A stretch of DNA of 64,000 nucleotides from Clostridium zeae (GTDB lineage: Bacteria; Bacillota; Clostridia; Clostridiales; Clostridiaceae). The stretch lies in contig NZ_BMBA01000002.1 of the NCBI RefSeq assembly GCF_017312485.1, positions 920,635 through 984,634 of the forward strand. Reading direction: 5' to 3'. Numbering within the stretch: the stretch's first letter is position 1; each line of letters starts with the position of its first letter. The notes under the pieces are model-generated. The model was not told the DNA's origin. It saw only the letters and a list, made by a program, of their open reading frames with translations, and ran no database searches. Made by a program: the position numbers and the translations under genes. Below, piece after piece: positions 55,193 to 63,107 of this stretch.

Positions 55193-55627
55193 ATAGATAA
55201 TCTCGTACACTTCCTTAGTTATGTCTTCAAATCTACTTTCAAGTTTCTTCGATAGCTCCATGTTAAAGCAGATCCTATCTACTTCAATTCCAATAATGAG
55301 TCCATCTATATATAGCTCCGCCTTATTAATCGATGAAATCAAGCTAATATTATGCATAAAAAATCGATTATTCTCGTATAGTCTTCCTTTATCTAACGGC
55401 ACCACTGTAAGCTCTCCGCACTCTATTCCAAAGTTAGTACTATCAATTATTACCACAGTATCTCCGTTGTCTATACAATCCAGGGCATAGTCTAAGTCTG
55501 TTTCTGCCTTTACACATTCTAATTCTAATCCTAGCTTCATTAACTTATCTTCAATACTGTCAATTATCTTCATTGATATACCATCATCACTCATTAATAT
55601 ATTTCCTATACCTATAATCTTGATCAT
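55175..55627 (-). CDS. [NiFe]-hydrogenase maturation protease
   Basis: A 150-residue HyaD/HycI-type endopeptidase that removes the C-terminal tail of the large subunit once nickel is bound. Metal ligands: Asp in GIGNILMSDDG (near 14), Asp in IIDSTNFG (near 62) and His in FFMHNISL (near 91). It overlaps the large-subunit stop by 4 nt (ATGA), so it is translationally coupled to its substrate. Its last five codons come from a repeat element (55097-55192). Confidence 0.93.
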   Translation of the reverse strand: MIKIIGIGNILMSDDGISMKIIDSIEDKLMKLGLELECVKAETDLDYALDCIDNGDTVVIIDSTNFGIECGELTVVPLDKGRLYENNRFFMHNISLISSINKAELYIDGLIIGIEVDRICFNMELSKKLESRFEDITKEVYEIIYRCIVS

Positions 55628-57024
55628 ACTAACCTCATAGTAAAATCACTACAACTGTCACTTATGACATGTGTTGCGCAAGAAACACATGGATCAAAGG
55701 ATCTAACTATCCTTCCTATTTCTAAAGGTGCTTTAGGATTTTCTACATATGCTCCTATTAGAGCCTTTTCAATTACTCCTTTATTTCCTTTCGAATCATT
55801 TGGAGATATATTCCATCCAGAAGGTGTTATTATATTGTATTTTTTGATCTTTTGATTTTCTATCTCTACCCAATGTCCCAATGCACCTCTTGTTGTATCT
55901 CTTAATCCAACTCCATCAGCTATTTGTGGAATATCTAATTTTTGCTGGGTTGATACTCCTGGTTTTAAAAACTCTAGAAGACTTTCTATTATGTCACAAA
56001 TTCGTTTTGCTTCTAAAACTCTAGCAGTTATTCTATCCAAAGTGGAAATACCTCTTGAGTACTCACCATTTATCCATAACCTTGCTAAAGGGCCAACCTC
56101 CATTGGAACTCCATTGTATCTAGCAGCTTTTATCCATGAGTAAGCCTCCTTTTTAGTAACATCAGCTTGAAGCTCTTTATCTCCATTTATAACACCACTG
56201 GCATCTGAATAATATGAATTTACAACATCTTCACTTATATTGGCTGGGTTAAACTCATCCCTTTTATCATCTATATACACTCCACTTTTCACGTAGGAAT
56301 CTAAGCTGTTAATATCTTTATCAAAAGCGCCATAGCTTAAAAAATTCCCATATCCTTTTCCATTCTTAAAATCTTCTGGGTAGTATTTAGCTATGGTATC
56401 AATATCACCCATCATTGAATCATTAATAAATTCCCTTATTCCAAATAAAATTGATTTAAGTTCAATAAGTTTTGTTGCATCTATATTTGATGTTACCCCA
56501 CCAACAAAAATCCCATGGGTATGAGGTGCTTTACCTCCTAAAAGCGCTAACATTTTATGAGCATCTCTACTATATTTAAAAGCCTGTATATAGTGCGAGT
56601 TTAATTTTGAGTTTATGTCTTTTGGTAATTTATACTGCTTCAAATTCTCATTAGCAGGATTAATGTCTACTCTTACATAGTCAGGTATAGTGAATTGATA
56701 AAAATGTCTTATATGATTCTGTAAAAACTCACACCCATGCATTACATCTCTAAGCAAACTTCCATTTTCATCTGGTTTAACCCCTAATGCATTTTCCAGA
56801 GCTACAGAAGATACATATCCATGAGCTGTTGAGCATATTCCACATATCCTTTCAGTAAAGTAAATTGCATCAAAAGGCGATCTTCCTTTTAACATTTCCT
56901 CAAATCCTCTAAATAAAAAACCATTAGTTTTGGCATCTATTATTATGTTTTTCTCTATAACAACTTCAACCTGCATGAACCCACTTATTCTAGTAATAGG
57001 ATTTATAATTATCTTCTCACTCAT
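55624..57024 (-). CDS. [NiFe]-hydrogenase large subunit
   Basis: A 466-residue catalytic subunit. The four nickel-binding Cys are in RICGICSTAH (near 60) and DPCVSCATH (near 449). The tail of 14 residues after that His (VISDSCSDFTMRLV) is the piece removed by the maturation protease. It overlaps the small-subunit gene by 4 nt. The closest architecture I know is the uptake-type MbhSL/Hyn hydrogenase described on the C. acetobutylicum megaplasmid; naming by that homology is inference. Confidence 0.95.
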   Translation of the reverse strand: MSEKIIINPITRISGFMQVEVVIEKNIIIDAKTNGFLFRGFEEMLKGRSPFDAIYFTERICGICSTAHGYVSSVALENALGVKPDENGSLLRDVMHGCEFLQNHIRHFYQFTIPDYVRVDINPANENLKQYKLPKDINSKLNSHYIQAFKYSRDAHKMLALLGGKAPHTHGIFVGGVTSNIDATKLIELKSILFGIREFINDSMMGDIDTIAKYYPEDFKNGKGYGNFLSYGAFDKDINSLDSYVKSGVYIDDKRDEFNPANISEDVVNSYYSDASGVINGDKELQADVTKKEAYSWIKAARYNGVPMEVGPLARLWINGEYSRGISTLDRITARVLEAKRICDIIESLLEFLKPGVSTQQKLDIPQIADGVGLRDTTRGALGHWVEIENQKIKKYNIITPSGWNISPNDSKGNKGVIEKALIGAYVENPKAPLEIGRIVRSFDPCVSCATHVISDSCSDFTMRLV

Positions 57025-57893
57025 TTCTTAACCACCTCTTGATAACTGATAAAAGGTTCCATCTTATCTGGAAAGCCTTTGTTTACACATCCAATACAAG
57101 GGGTATTGTCCTCCACAGGCCAATTGATTCGATCATTCCATTTTCTTAAAGCACAGTCAGCTCTGGTCATAGGCCCTCTACACCCTAATTGGTACATACA
57201 CTCCTTATCCCCAAGTTTAGTGGCAAATATTTTTTTATCGAAAAATGATCTTCGTGAACAATGGGTATGAATTGTATCTTCATATAGAAATAAAGGTCTA
57301 TTTTCAGAGTCTAGTTCTGGTATGCCATATGAAATTAGATGAGCAATAGTACTTGTCACCCATCTTGGATTTGCAGGGCATCCTGGAATTCTTATAACCT
57401 TATATAATTGCTCATTTAAAAATTCAGGTAAACTTACGCTTGAGGAAGGATTAGGAGTTGCAGCTGAAATGCCTCCATAAGATGCGCAGGTTCCAACAGC
57501 TAAAATGTATTTTGCCTTACCAGCCGCAAGAATTACTGCCTCTGAACCTGATACAAGCTTTCCATTATATTCAGCTACAATATTATAGCTCCCGTTATCT
57601 TTGGTAGATACTGCACCCTCAACTACTAATATGAAATCTGTTTCTAGAGTTTCTAGAAATTTTTCAAAAGCTTTTTCACCTTCTGCTCCCATAATACTGT
57701 TATTGTAAGTGATGTTAATCATTTGTGTTAGTAAATAATAAATGTCTGGTGTTCTTGCATCTAAAAGAGAAATGATATTTCCTGAGCAACCACATGCTTC
57801 TAGCCAGATAAGATTAGTTTTCTTAATTTGATTCTTTTCTATATTTTTCAATGTAGACTCTATTAATTCTCTTTGACATCTTTTCTTTGACAC
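57021..57893 (-). CDS. [NiFe]-hydrogenase small subunit (no Tat signal)
   Basis: A 290-residue iron-sulfur subunit carrying electrons from the NiFe site. The proximal cluster Cys are in EACGCSGN (near 35), GTCASYGG (near 138) and IPGCPANP; the others in THCSRRSFFDKK, CMYQLGCRGP and CIGCVNKGFPD. There is no RRxFxK Tat signal and no C-terminal membrane anchor, so the enzyme is cytosolic. The electron partner is not encoded beside it. The start is a GTG at 57893 behind GAGAGG. First gene of the operon. Confidence 0.95.
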   Translation of the reverse strand: MSKKRCQRELIESTLKNIEKNQIKKTNLIWLEACGCSGNIISLLDARTPDIYYLLTQMINITYNNSIMGAEGEKAFEKFLETLETDFILVVEGAVSTKDNGSYNIVAEYNGKLVSGSEAVILAAGKAKYILAVGTCASYGGISAATPNPSSSVSLPEFLNEQLYKVIRIPGCPANPRWVTSTIAHLISYGIPELDSENRPLFLYEDTIHTHCSRRSFFDKKIFATKLGDKECMYQLGCRGPMTRADCALRKWNDRINWPVEDNTPCIGCVNKGFPDKMEPFISYQEVVKK

Positions 57894-58023
57894 CTGAGCC
57901 TCTCAATAAATTAATTGCCTATAAATCTTATTAATATAATTTTTTCATTAGACTTGATTAAAAAAATAAAACTTATTCGCACTCCAAATTTTCCTCATAT
58001 ACATTTAGAAAGGCAGATGCACA

Positions 58024-58060
58024 AAAAAATCGCTGAAGTAAGTCACTTCAGCGATTTTTT
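58024..58060 (-). terminator. terminator of the motAB operon
   Basis: Perfect 16-bp stem (58024-58039 and 58045-58060, AAAAAATCGCTGAAGT) with T run on the minus strand. Confidence 0.93.
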
Positions 58061-58062
58061 AT

Positions 58063-58839
58063 TTATTTATTTTCTGTTGTTGTACCATTCGTTTCTGCAG
58101 TTTGTGCATATTTACGAATTATAAAAATCTCAACTCTTCTGTTCTTAGCTCTTCCTTCAGCTGTATCATTGCTATATTTAGGTCTGTACTCGCCATATGC
58201 TTGTATAGAAATTTTGTTAGTACCTACTCCACCTGAGCTAACCATAAAATTCATAACATTTATTGCACGCATTGCGCTTAAGTCCCAGTTTGATCTAAAC
58301 TTACTAGTACTTATCGGCACATTATCTGTATGTCCTACAACTTTAATTTCATTATCTAGTCCGTGAACCATTTTTGATATTTCAAGAAGTAGCGGATTTA
58401 CATTTTGTAATACTTGTGCGTCACCTGAATTAAATAGTACCGCATCCTGTATAGATATCTCTAAACCTTCTTTATTAAGTTCAACTTTAACCTTATCAGC
58501 ATATCCTTTACTTTCAATTTCTGATTCTAAGCTTTGCTTAAGTCCATTCATAGTATCTTCTTCTTTTTGAGTATTGGATTTTTCTGTTGATGTCCCTGAA
58601 TTTGCCGCTTGCGATTGAACAGCTGCAGTGGTATCAGTTCCACCTTCAGACATTACAGAGGATCCACCTGAAAATATAACGTTAAACTCTGCACTAAGCC
58701 TTTGAAGCTTTTGTGAATCTACTTTACTCATAGCAAACATAACTATAAAAAGTGCTAATAGGAGCGTAAGCATGTCCGCATAAGGTATAAGCCAAGTTTC
58801 ATCTACATGCTCTTCATGATGTTCTTTTTTCTTTTTCAT
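58063..58839 (-). CDS. motB: flagellar motor protein MotB
   Basis: A 258-residue stator subunit: one membrane helix (about 18-40) with the proton-path Asp in YADMLTLLLALFIVMFA, a Ser/Thr-rich linker and an OmpA-like peptidoglycan-binding domain (about 125-245, VGHTDNVPISTSKFRSNWDLSAMRA). AAAGGAG lies 7 nt before the ATG at 58839. 12 bp behind motA. A long acidic linker follows the helix. Confidence 0.95.
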   Translation of the reverse strand: MKKKKEHHEEHVDETWLIPYADMLTLLLALFIVMFAMSKVDSQKLQRLSAEFNVIFSGGSSVMSEGGTDTTAAVQSQAANSGTSTEKSNTQKEEDTMNGLKQSLESEIESKGYADKVKVELNKEGLEISIQDAVLFNSGDAQVLQNVNPLLLEISKMVHGLDNEIKVVGHTDNVPISTSKFRSNWDLSAMRAINVMNFMVSSGGVGTNKISIQAYGEYRPKYSNDTAEGRAKNRRVEIFIIRKYAQTAETNGTTTENK

Positions 58840-58851
58840 CACTTATCTCCT

Positions 58852-59637
58852 TTACTTTTCAGCATTTGCACTAATAACTTTTTCTCTTTCCTTTGGCTCT
58901 AACATACCAATTAATCTAGCTTCTATACTCTTAGGATTCTTTCCAGCCTGAATAGCTAGTATACCTTCAAGTATAATTCTCATTGTACTTATTTCTTCAT
59001 GCGACTTTCTTTTAAGTCTAGATGCAAATGGATGACAAACAACATATCCAAAGAAAATACCATAAAGTGTAGCAACGAAGGCTCCTGCGATCATATGACC
59101 TAGCTTTTCTGTATCATTTAAGTTACCAAGTGCTCCTATAAGTCCAACAACCGCTCCTAAAACTCCTAGTGTAGGTGCTGAACCACCAGCTGTAGTAAAT
59201 ACTGAAGCTCCTGCTCTATGTCTTTCTTCTGTTCCATCAATTTCAATTTCTAATGCTTCAACAATATCTGCTGGTTCTACACCATCAACAACCATTTCTA
59301 AGCCTTTTTTCATAAACTTATTTTCCATAGCTTGTACAGTACTTTCAAGTGCTAATAACCCATTTTTACGAGTTGTTTGAGCCATTTCTACTAGTTGTTT
59401 TATGATTTCTGCAGGATCTTCTTTTCCTTCACCTTTAAAAAGTACACCAAAAAGTCTAGGAATATTAAGAAATTCCTTTTTAGGAAAAGAATTCATTACC
59501 GCTGCTGTTGTTCCTACAAGAATAATTATTGCTGCTGCTGGATTTAATAATACAGCTACGTTTGCCCCCTTAACAATCATCCCTACGACAACTGAAAGAA
59601 GACCTGTTATAACTCCTATGACTAGAAAAATATCCAA
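58852..59637 (-). CDS. motA: flagellar motor protein MotA
   Basis: A 261-residue stator subunit with four membrane helices, the large cytoplasmic loop (EGKEDPAEIIKQLVEMAQTTRKNGLLALE), and helices 3-4 with the conserved Pro in SAPTLGVLGAVVGLIGAL. Together with MotB it drives the flagellar motor. The start is a TTG at 59637 with AGGAGGACG upstream. No flagellar genes are beside it. Confidence 0.96.
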   Translation of the reverse strand: MDIFLVIGVITGLLSVVVGMIVKGANVAVLLNPAAAIIILVGTTAAVMNSFPKKEFLNIPRLFGVLFKGEGKEDPAEIIKQLVEMAQTTRKNGLLALESTVQAMENKFMKKGLEMVVDGVEPADIVEALEIEIDGTEERHRAGASVFTTAGGSAPTLGVLGAVVGLIGALGNLNDTEKLGHMIAGAFVATLYGIFFGYVVCHPFASRLKRKSHEEISTMRIILEGILAIQAGKNPKSIEARLIGMLEPKEREKVISANAEK

Positions 59638-60246
59638 AATTTCGTCCTCCTCGTAAAATTACCTATTCGACATATTATTATTTTTTTCTCAAGTTTCATA
59701 AATGTATCATATCATAGTAAATATTAATTTAGAACTACCTATCTATAAATGGACTAATGTAATATATAGCAACAATAATATTTTGTTTCATTACCATCCA
59801 GTTAACTATATCGATTACCATATATTAGACAACGTTTAATCCATATACTTGCAGATATACTAATTTACACTTACTTAAATAGATTTTAGCAATATATAAA
59901 AAGCATCACTTTTTAGCGGTGCTTTTATAGTATTTCTACTATTAAATTTTTCGTGCAATATCAGAATTACTTTTGTTATTTGACAAAAAATTATATCACA
60001 GCTTGTCATTAATTGTTGCTTAAAAAGTAAAATTTTTCAGTTTTTGCTTTTAAAATACTTTATCTATATAATTCTAACATATTATTTACCGTACTTTCAA
60101 CATACTTTAGTATGTTTTGTCGATTATTGTTATTTAGGCTATTATTATTAAGCATTACATGTTTTTTCTGTTATTCTTATTTGGATTCTTACTAACTCTA
60201 ATTTTTCCATTGCAACCATATTTCTATACAAATAAAAAATTAAAAA
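59638..60246. other. non-coding gap upstream of motA
   Basis: About 600 bp, AT rich. It should hold the motAB promoter. A weak hairpin AAAAGCA / TGCTTTT (59899-59926) is present. No gene or riboswitch recognised. Confidence 0.45.
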
Positions 60247-60290
60247 GAGAGCATACTCAGATTCTGCTTCCAAAACCTATGTATGCTCTC
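60247..60290 (-). terminator. terminator of the cupin gene
   Basis: GAGAGCATAC pairs with GTATGCTCTC (60281-60290); on the minus strand the tract TTTTTAATTTTTTATTT follows. Confidence 0.85.
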
Positions 60291-60337
60291 CTAAAGCTAC
60301 CACTTATCGGAAAGTGTCATTTCCAATTATATTCTTA

Positions 60338-60673
60338 TTACTTTTCTATAAAATCTTCTCTATATGGAGTAAACACATCTAATAATATTCCTTTTTTAAT
60401 ACATCTACACCCATGTACTACATTAGGAAGTTTATATAAGGTATCACCTTTTTTAACCACATTTTTAACCCCACCAATTTCAAACTCAAATTCACCCTCT
60501 AATACATATGAAAGTTGAGTATGTGGATGACTATGCAGGGTTCCTACTGTCCCCTTTTCAAAGTGTACTTCTACTGCCATCAATTGGTCTCCATATGCTA
60601 ATATCTTTCTTTGTACGCCTTCTCCTGCTGGCTCAAACTTACAATCTTGTGATTATACAAAAGCTTTGTTCAT
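60338..60673 (-). pseudogene. cupin-domain protein with an in-frame stop at codon 7
   Basis: The frame from an ATG at 60673, with GGAGG 7 nt upstream, reads MNKAFV, then TAA (60653-60655), then SQDCKFEPAGEGVQRKILA and the full cupin (HSHPHTQ and the late His in VVHGCRC). The ribosome site and frame on both sides of the stop argue for a one-base change in an otherwise intact gene of 111 codons, a small single-domain cupin. A shorter product could start at the TTG at 60583 or the ATG at 60580, but it would lack the first strands. Confidence 0.75.
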
Positions 60674-61121
60674 TTTAAATCCTCCATGTTCATTTATACT
60701 ATAGATAAATTACTTAATATTTTGAGTTCATGGACTGAAGTAGTTTATCCGTTCTATTTATCTTTAATTACCCTACACATACAACTTAGTCATGCTAATT
60801 TATAGATAAACCAGTTCAAATAAAATCAAAATTGACAGTTAAGTTACCATTAATAGTTAATATATCTATTAAACTTACTTCATTAAATAGAACTGGGATA
60901 TCTTTTCCACTGAACAGATAAACTACTTTGTTCCTTAAAGTCAAAATAAAAATTTTGATGGTTCTACGAATCTTTATTTTGATAAATTCCAATATGAAGT
61001 AGTTTATCTATAAGTATGTTTTCATATATAATTATATCATACTGATATATCTAGATTAAATTTCCTGAGGAATAAAAGAAAACAGACACCCTCTTTAGAG
61101 AATGCCTGCTAAAATATATCT
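60674..61121. repeat. gap with long imperfect palindromes
   Basis: AAGTAGTTTATC occurs directly at 60738-60749 and 60997-61008 and inverted (GATAAACTACTT) at 60917-60928. Nested inside the first pair, GTTCTATTTA (60751-60760) pairs with TAAATAGAAC near 60884-60893. TATAGATAAAC (60802-60812) pairs with GTTTATCTATA (61002-61012). The segment is probably a decayed palindromic element; no gene. Confidence 0.6.
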
Positions 61122-62039
61122 TTATTTCCTTAAAACCATCCAACTCATTATATGATGAATAGCGAATCCACCAAAGCTTAAGTTTCCACTATAGCTTGTA
61201 TAAACTTTATTTAATTCTTGATTCATATAAGCTTGTCCTTCTTCATAGAAACTGATATTATCACCTTCACTTGATTTCTGAGTTTCAACTCCAACTGTAA
61301 CAGTAGTACCATATTGCTTAGCTAAGCTTAGTTCTTTAGAAACTACGCTAATTATCCCATTTGTTCCAGCAGCAGTATCTCTGTAAGCCATTATAACTAC
61401 ATTCTTTACATTTTTCATTATCCATTCAGCCATGCTACCAGTTCCATACTTTGTGTTATAAGTTACACCATCAAACCAGAATGGAATATCTATAGCTAAT
61501 TGTATTCCTAAAGCATTAGTCTTGCTGATTGCGTTTAGTAAGAAACTTTGATAGTTAGCTAAAACACCATTCATATTCTGACTATATTGTGAATTTAAAT
61601 ATGGTTCAACATCTAAGTGAACACCATTGAATCTTTCATTAGCTAATGCAGAATTTTGGTACTTAGTCACCCAGTCAAAAAACTGCTGTTGTTTATATGC
61701 ACCGCTATCTGATACCCAGTCTGGAGCACCATCCAATGCTTGTACACTTATACTTTTTGAAGAAGCTTTTTTTATAAAATTCTTATAATAATCAAGATTC
61801 AAGCTATAATTCACCTGAAGGTATATGTTCTTTACATTGTTTGTAACCGCAAAATTAAGAATACTATCTGAATTCTTTACAATCTGCTGTGTATCCCACA
61901 ACCAGGTTGAATTTTGCTTACTTACAGTTTGAGTAACTGTAGTGGTCTTAACACTAACTTTATTTACCGCTAATGCTTGAGTTGGGATAATTAAAGCTGC
62001 TGCCACAAATAGTGCTAAGAAAAACTTTGATTTTGACAT
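61122..62039 (-). CDS. secreted TIM-barrel-like protein under c-di-GMP control
   Basis: An exported protein of 305 residues with a signal peptide (about 1-26, ending TQALA). The mature part shows alternating strand and helix like a glycoside-hydrolase-type TIM barrel: STWLWDTQQIV, NIYLQVNYS, FNGVHLDVEPYLN (acidic pair), LAIDIPFWFD, NVVIMAYRD, VTVGVETQ. The family is unassigned by me. AGGAGGAG is before the ATG at 62039; frame further upstream is inside the riboswitch and not translated. Expression is set by the GEMM-I element. Confidence 0.85.
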   Translation of the reverse strand: MSKSKFFLALFVAAALIIPTQALAVNKVSVKTTTVTQTVSKQNSTWLWDTQQIVKNSDSILNFAVTNNVKNIYLQVNYSLNLDYYKNFIKKASSKSISVQALDGAPDWVSDSGAYKQQQFFDWVTKYQNSALANERFNGVHLDVEPYLNSQYSQNMNGVLANYQSFLLNAISKTNALGIQLAIDIPFWFDGVTYNTKYGTGSMAEWIMKNVKNVVIMAYRDTAAGTNGIISVVSKELSLAKQYGTTVTVGVETQKSSEGDNISFYEEGQAYMNQELNKVYTSYSGNLSFGGFAIHHIMSWMVLRK

Positions 62040-62083
62040 ATAAACTCCTCCTATTAAAAGCCGGGAGGGTCCCAAAAGGATTC

Positions 62084-62166
62084 CTGGCAACCTGGCAACC
62101 ATGCGGTATATAACCGTTTAGGCCCATAGCTTTGCGTCTTTGCCTTTCGACAAATTTGCCTTTTTC
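62084..62166 (-). promoter_or_regulatory. c-di-GMP-I (GEMM-I) riboswitch
   Basis: On the minus strand the conserved core is present in order: GGCAAA, the CGAAAG tetraloop stem, GACGCAAAGC, GGGCCTAAAC (receptor), a variable hairpin ending in CGCATGG, then TTGCCAGGTTGCC. This matches GEMM-I (for example Vc2). It is followed by a GC-rich hairpin with TTTT and the ribosome site of the TIM-barrel gene, so both terminator and start-access control are possible. Confidence 0.95.
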
Positions 62167-62584
62167 AAATATACTTTGTATTTTCCCACTATGTACTTAT
62201 GTGAATCTTTAGCATCTAACAATTATTATCATCTTGGTATTAAGTATTAGCTTCATGCATTAATATACAAAATAATAAGCATATTTAATTCACCAAAATT
62301 TGATTATCATTATATATTATTGCTTCACTTAGCACTTGTGGTGCTTTTATTATATCCTAAACAATAAAGCTTTGTAATATTAATCAATAAAATTCAAGCA
62401 TAAATATGCTGGGTTTTTAAAGGTTTTTTTGTCACATTAGTGCACATTTCACCACTATATGGATAAAAATTCAATTCAACTCCAATTGAGCATTTCTATT
62501 ATATTGTTAAGTAAAGTTATATTCACTAAATTTTATTAATCATAATAATATATTCTATATCAATTATTATTTTTTAGGAGTTTT
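62167..62584. other. gap between riboswitch and L,D-transpeptidase gene
   Basis: About 420 bp without a gene. It should hold the two divergent promoters. A small hairpin AGCATA / TATGCT (62397-62410) followed by T is present. Confidence 0.4.
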
Positions 62585-62968
62585 ATGTTTGATTATCCAT
62601 TTCCCGATGACTATTTTGAGTATTACAGGGCAATTTATAGTATCACAATTAATACAGAAGCCCATACACTAACCTTATTTAAGGCCGATAAATTTTTTAA
62701 GTCTTATACAGTTGCAGTTGGAAAACCTTCTACCCCTACTCCAAAAGGAACCTTTAAGATAGTAAATAAAGCTACAAATCCAGGAGGTCCATTTGGTGTA
62801 AGATGGCTAGGACTTGATGCGCCTTATGGTGATTACGGCATTCACGGAACTAATAATCCTGCCTCCATAGGAAAAAATGTATCAAATGGTTGTATTCGCA
62901 TGTATAACAAAGATGTACTTGAGTTATCAAATTTAGTGCCCATAGGTACTGTTGTAAAGATTGTTTAA
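62585..62968 (+). CDS. short L,D-transpeptidase (YkuD domain)
   Basis: A 127-residue protein that is almost only the YkuD domain: ITINTEAHTLTLFK, GTFKIVNKA, His in YGIHGTNNPASIG and the active Cys in VSNGCIRMYNKD. No signal peptide or LysM is present, so export is unclear. AGGAG precedes the ATG. Another L,D-transpeptidase with PG4 repeats lies at 44.7 kb. Strong terminator behind. Confidence 0.93.
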   Translation: MFDYPFPDDYFEYYRAIYSITINTEAHTLTLFKADKFFKSYTVAVGKPSTPTPKGTFKIVNKATNPGGPFGVRWLGLDAPYGDYGIHGTNNPASIGKNVSNGCIRMYNKDVLELSNLVPIGTVVKIV

Positions 62969-62992
62969 AAATAGTGAATCAGTACAACCTTG

Positions 62993-63047
62993 AAAAAAGT
63001 CTAAATTATATTGATTTTCATTTTACCAATATAATTTAGACTTTTTT
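62993..63047. terminator. terminator of the short L,D-transpeptidase
   Basis: Perfect 21-bp stem (62993-63013 and 63027-63047), ending in TTTTTT on the plus strand and A-rich on the other side. Confidence 0.93.
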
Positions 63048-63107
63048 ATTCTTTAGGAAATTATATTTCAGATGAAGTTGTGGGTAAGTATGCGTAGACG
63101 GCTTAAA

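Noticed and set aside
50028-57893. HypB hidden in the operon
   Set aside because: All gaps are under about 160 bp, two are filled by repeat elements, and no GTPase P-loop frame is present.
60159-60518. 119-codon plus-strand open frame across the cupin gene
   Set aside because: It is the antisense of the cupin frame and its terminator, and has no ribosome site.
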